From assembly GCF_003675325.1 (NCBI RefSeq), contig NZ_CP033073.1:5456001-5520000 (forward strand): a stretch of 64,000 bases of DNA, in the 5' to 3' direction. The position numbers and the translations under genes are program-made. Each line of letters begins with the position of its first letter. Position 1 is the first letter of the stretch. Positions 61,661 through 64,000 of this stretch are shown one piece after another. Under the pieces are notes generated by a model. The model ran no database searches and was not told the DNA's origin. It was given only the letters and a program-made list of their open reading frames with translations. This stretch comes from Streptomyces dangxiongensis. GTDB lineage: Bacteria > Actinomycetota > Actinomycetes > Streptomycetales > Streptomycetaceae.

Positions 61661-61744
61661 GTGGTAATGCTACGCCTGTTCGAATTTATGGGGCGAGTCC
61701 GATCGGGGAAAGCGGACGGTGTCCATCCGAACGGGTGGCCGGTG

Positions 61745-62644
61745 TCAGTGGCCGGCGTCGCGCAGCTCCCGCACCAGCCGCGCCGTCACCGGCACCGGTA
61801 CGCCGTGCCGCCCGGCCGCGCGGAGCAGGGCCCCGCCGATGGCGTCCAGTTCGAGCGGCCGGCCGGCCTCGGCGTCGCGCTGCATGGACGACCTGGCGGC
61901 CGGCGGGAAGGCGTCGTACCGGGCCATGGCGCCGGCCGGATCGGCCGGCACGCCGCAGGCCCGGCCGACCGCGGCGGTCTCGGCGACCAGCGCCTCCAGC
62001 TCCTCCCGGTGAGCGCTGCGGACCTCGCCGAGCGGACGGCCGTACCGGGTGGTGAGCAGGGCGAACGGGGCGAGGAAGGCCATCTTGGCCCACAGGGCCG
62101 CCGTCTCGTCCCCGGCCACGCGGACGGTCGGACCGGCGGCACCGAGGTGCGCGGCGAGGGTGTCGAGACGGGCGCGAGGTACGGCGTCCCCGGCCAGTTC
62201 CAGTTCCGTGAAGGGGCTGCCGTGTTCGATCACGCCCGGGGCGAGCCGGGTGGACTCCACGCGGATCACTGCCGGGGCGACCCGGTCGGGGCGGTAGCGG
62301 GCGCGTAGGGCCGCCGGGTGCTCGACGCCGTTCAGCAGGGGTACGACGAGCGCGTCGCCGAGGGCGGCGGGCGGGACCCGGGTGAGGGCGGCGTCGAGCG
62401 CGGTGTGCTTGACGGCGACCAGGCAGGCGTCCACCGGTCCGCGCAGCTCGGTGTCCGCCTCGACGGGGGCGGTGAAGTCGCCGAACTGCGGGCTGCGGAC
62501 CGTGATGCCGGTACGACGCAGGGTGTCGGCCGTGTCGTCGCGGGCCACGCAGACGACGCGGTGGCCGGCGCGGGACAGCAGGGCGGCGAGCAGGCCGCCG
62601 GTGCCGCCGGGGCCGAGTACGGCGACGGTGAGCGGGTTCGTCAT
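61745..62644 (-). CDS. Ketopantoate reductase (PanE/ApbA)-like oxidoreductase
   Basis: 299 aa from ATG 62644 (GGAAGGA upstream). Rossmann motif VAVLGPGGTGGLLAALLSRAGH, the conserved AVKHT Lys, NGVEHP loop, and the C-terminal SSMQRDAEAGRPLELDAIGG motif of this family. It would reduce 2-dehydropantoate or a similar alpha-keto acid with NADPH; since Streptomyces carry several such paralogues, pantothenate synthesis is not assured. Confidence 0.87.
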   Translation of the reverse strand: MTNPLTVAVLGPGGTGGLLAALLSRAGHRVVCVARDDTADTLRRTGITVRSPQFGDFTAPVEADTELRGPVDACLVAVKHTALDAALTRVPPAALGDALVVPLLNGVEHPAALRARYRPDRVAPAVIRVESTRLAPGVIEHGSPFTELELAGDAVPRARLDTLAAHLGAAGPTVRVAGDETAALWAKMAFLAPFALLTTRYGRPLGEVRSAHREELEALVAETAAVGRACGVPADPAGAMARYDAFPPAARSSMQRDAEAGRPLELDAIGGALLRAAGRHGVPVPVTARLVRELRDAGH

Positions 62645-62735
62645 GGAGTTGTCCTTCCGACGGTCGGCCCCGGGGTCGGTGGCCGCCTTGTCGATGATCA
62701 TCGCAGGGCCGGCCGGGGCGCGCCAGACTGAGGGC

Positions 62736-63002
62736 ATGTGCCGGAGCATCAAGACGCTGCGTCCGCCCGCGCTGCCGGGCGAGGCCACGGACGAGGACAT
62801 GCGCGCCGCCGCGTTGCAGTACGTGCGGAAGGTGTCCGGTTTCCGGGCCCCCGCCGCCCACAACCGTGAGGTGTTCGACCGGGCGGTGGACGCCGTGGCC
62901 CGGGCCACGGCGGAGCTGCTCGACGGACTGGAGGTGCGGGGCGCGGGCGCGGTCCGGGCGGAACCGGACCGGGCGGAACCGGACCGGGCGGTGCGGGGGT
63001 AG
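62736..63002 (+). CDS. DUF2277-family small protein
   Basis: 88 aa from ATG 62736. The family core MCRSIKTLRPPALPGEATDEDMRAAALQYVRKVSGFRAPAAHNREVFDRAVDAVARAT is complete; the last 20 residues are low-complexity (RAEPDRAEPDRAV). CAGACT 6 nt before the ATG suggests a leaderless message. The gene is divergent from the reductase. Its function is not known. Confidence 0.85.
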   Translation: MCRSIKTLRPPALPGEATDEDMRAAALQYVRKVSGFRAPAAHNREVFDRAVDAVARATAELLDGLEVRGAGAVRAEPDRAEPDRAVRG

Positions 63003-63119
63003 CCGCCCGGGGCCCGGCGGAACGGCGGACCGGACGCCCACGGTCCGGTCGGGGTGCGCGCCGTCCCGCCGTCTCGTCATGCCCTGGTGACGGGACGCGG
63101 GAGTCCTCGGCGTTGGATG

Positions 63120-63155
63120 TTGAACTTGCAAGTACTGCTTAGGGGCGCCTAACCT
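63120..63155 (+). promoter_or_regulatory. DoxX promoter with ACTTGCAAGT palindrome
   Basis: TTGCAA (63127-63132) and TAACCT (63150-63155) are separated by 17 bp. The -35 is embedded in the perfect 10-bp palindrome ACTTGCAAGT (63124-63133), a word found in MarR/HxlR-type operators. Blocking of the -35 by a redox-sensing repressor would be expected. The regulator gene is not in the window. Confidence 0.55.
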
Positions 63156-63239
63156 GGGCCCTCGTTCGGTTTCCGCCGCCCCCACGGCCGGCCATCCTTC
63201 ACGGCCGGTCCGACCGACACCGAAGAGGAGAAATCCCCC

Positions 63240-63707
63240 ATGTCCGCACGTCTCGACTCCGCTCAGCCCTACGTCCTCGGGCTCTTCCGCATAGTCATCG
63301 GCCTGCTCTTCGCCGTGCACGGCGCCGCCTCCCTGTTCGGCGTCCTCGGCGGCGCCGCCGGCACCGGCGGCACGCTCGGGGCCGGCACCTGGCCCGGCTG
63401 GTACGCCGCCGTGATCCAGCTCGTCGCCGGCGGCCTGGTGCTGCTGGGCCTCGGCACCCGCGGAGCCGCGCTGATCGCCTCCGGCTCGATGGCGTACGCC
63501 TACTTCGACGTCCACCAGCAGGCCGCACTGTGGCCCATCCAGAACGGCGGCGAGCCGTCCGTGCTCTTCTGCTGGGCGTTCCTCCTGCTGGTCTTCACCG
63601 GTTCCGGCGCCCTGGGCCTCGACCGGATCCTCGCCCGGCGCACGGCCGCGGCCGGCGAGAAGCCGGTCGAGGCCGAAGGTGCCGAACAGGCCCCGCTGGC
63701 GGCCTGA
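63240..63707 (+). CDS. DoxX-family membrane protein
   Basis: 155 aa. Four hydrophobic segments: VLGLFRIVIGLLFAVHGAASLFGV, GWYAAVIQLVAGGLVLLGLGTR, ALIASGSMAYAYFDVHQQAA and VLFCWAFLLLVFTGSGALGLD, the usual DoxX fold. Family members take part in membrane redox and detoxification. GGAG precedes the ATG. The promoter palindrome suggests oxidative control. Confidence 0.9.
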   Translation: MSARLDSAQPYVLGLFRIVIGLLFAVHGAASLFGVLGGAAGTGGTLGAGTWPGWYAAVIQLVAGGLVLLGLGTRGAALIASGSMAYAYFDVHQQAALWPIQNGGEPSVLFCWAFLLLVFTGSGALGLDRILARRTAAAGEKPVEAEGAEQAPLAA

Positions 63708-63792
63708 CCCGGCACCGCCGAAACCCCCGCGAACCTCCTGTCACACCCCCGGCGTACGCTGTACGGCTGTCAACGGGGGAGTGTCGGGAGTC

Positions 63793-64000
63793 GTGGTGTT
63801 CGAAAGCGTGGGGTCGCTGGCGGCCGGTCCATGGATCTATGCCGTGGTGGCCCTGTCGGTGCTGTTCGACGTGTTCCTGCCGGTGCTGCCGAGCGGGGTG
63901 CTCGTCATCACGGCCGGCACGGCGGCGGCAGCGGGGTCGGGCGCGGCGGCGGGCGGGGTCCCGCACGAGGTGCCGGACATCCTGGCCCTGATCGTCTCCG
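63793..64000 (+). CDS. DedA-family membrane protein (partial, N-terminus only)
   Basis: Sixty-nine codons from GTG 63793 (or 63796; GGGAG lies 2-5 nt upstream) to the window end. The start VVFESVGSLAAGPWIYAVVALSVLFDVFLPVLPSGVLVI with the Pro/Ser turn is the DedA/VTT signature, with the first re-entrant hydrophobic segment. Such proteins help flip lipids and keep membrane potential. The remainder is off the right edge. Confidence 0.75.
   Translation, partial: MVFESVGSLAAGPWIYAVVALSVLFDVFLPVLPSGVLVITAGTAAAAGSGAAAGGVPHEVPDILALIVS

Overview
The window is chromosomal DNA from a Streptomyces-type actinomycete. The evidence is very high GC with G/C-rich third codon positions, GTG/TTG starts, many apparently leaderless genes (a -10 element 6-7 nt before the start codon), and the conserved order fasR-fabD-fabH-acpP-fabF. 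Other markers of the group are aceE-DUF3052-AhpE-type peroxiredoxin, a ter stress cluster, and Scr1/DUF397 and HATPase regulators. Both window edges cut genes: a sugar-binding lipoprotein on the left and a DedA-family protein on the right.

Layout, left to right. (1) 1-4105: acid-sugar catabolism and uptake on the minus strand (enolase-superfamily dehydratase + zinc dehydrogenase; U32-like protein + sugar-binding lipoprotein), with two candidate operators sharing a TGTTCG half-site. (2) 4260-13542: a zinc-ribbon/membrane protein, Ohr, a quinone-type reductase with a divergent MarR regulator, an EI24 membrane protein, a pyroglutamyl-peptidase-like exported protein whose expected catalytic Cys is Ser, a decayed GH3 glucosidase/TetR pair, aldose epimerase, an SGNH lipoprotein and DUF3145. 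(3) 13549-18514: the type II fatty acid synthase operon and its PucR-type activator. (4) 18589-28554: a pirin, then a defence island. The island is a type I restriction-modification locus whose R and M genes are separated by an AbiEi/AbiEii toxin-antitoxin pair, followed by HsdS, a RadC/JAMM protein and a GmrSD-like DUF262/HNH protein. The hsdS reading frame is visibly richer in A+T than the flanking genes, as expected for acquired specificity DNA. (5) 28645-39342: small regulators (one a wreck), a serine hydrolase, GNAT, MerR + aldo/keto reductase, DUF4429/SHOCT, DUF1023 hydrolase, TetR + MFS pump and a K+ channel-like protein. (6) 39422-52538: aceE, DUF3052, peroxiredoxin, then a ter module: four TerD-family proteins, a DUF475/TerC-like membrane protein, an HpcH/HpaI-lyase-like enzyme, a phosphoribosyltransferase-TRSP-StiP fusion and a HAD phosphatase. 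(7) 52522-52703: a tandem array of thirteen degenerate 14-bp units between the HAD gene and an FmdB-type zinc protein. (8) 53133-64000: a class A PBP-like protein with an apparently dead transpeptidase site, a polysaccharide deacetylase, an amidase-domain protein, DUF4383, a coiled-coil membrane protein, a DUF4097 lipoprotein, tRNA-Val(TAC), a ketopantoate-reductase-like enzyme, DUF2277, DoxX and DedA.

A recurrent feature is single-base disruption of otherwise normal reading frames, mostly in G/C runs. It affects the SCO2400-like gene, the quinone reductase (two sites), the HATPase gene, a small membrane protein, the K+ channel selectivity filter and the aceE C-terminus. Several of these genes are expected to be functional, so residual assembly indels are the simplest explanation. 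In contrast, the GH3/TetR pair and the Scr1 regulator are also missing internal segments and look like true pseudogenes.

The most unusual items are the 14-bp quasi-palindromic array beside the ter module, the nested AbiE pair in the type I R-M locus with its own palindromic operator, the PBP lacking the SxxK and KTG residues, and the Cys-to-Ser pyroglutamyl-peptidase homologue. All functions are inferred from sequence; no searches were run.
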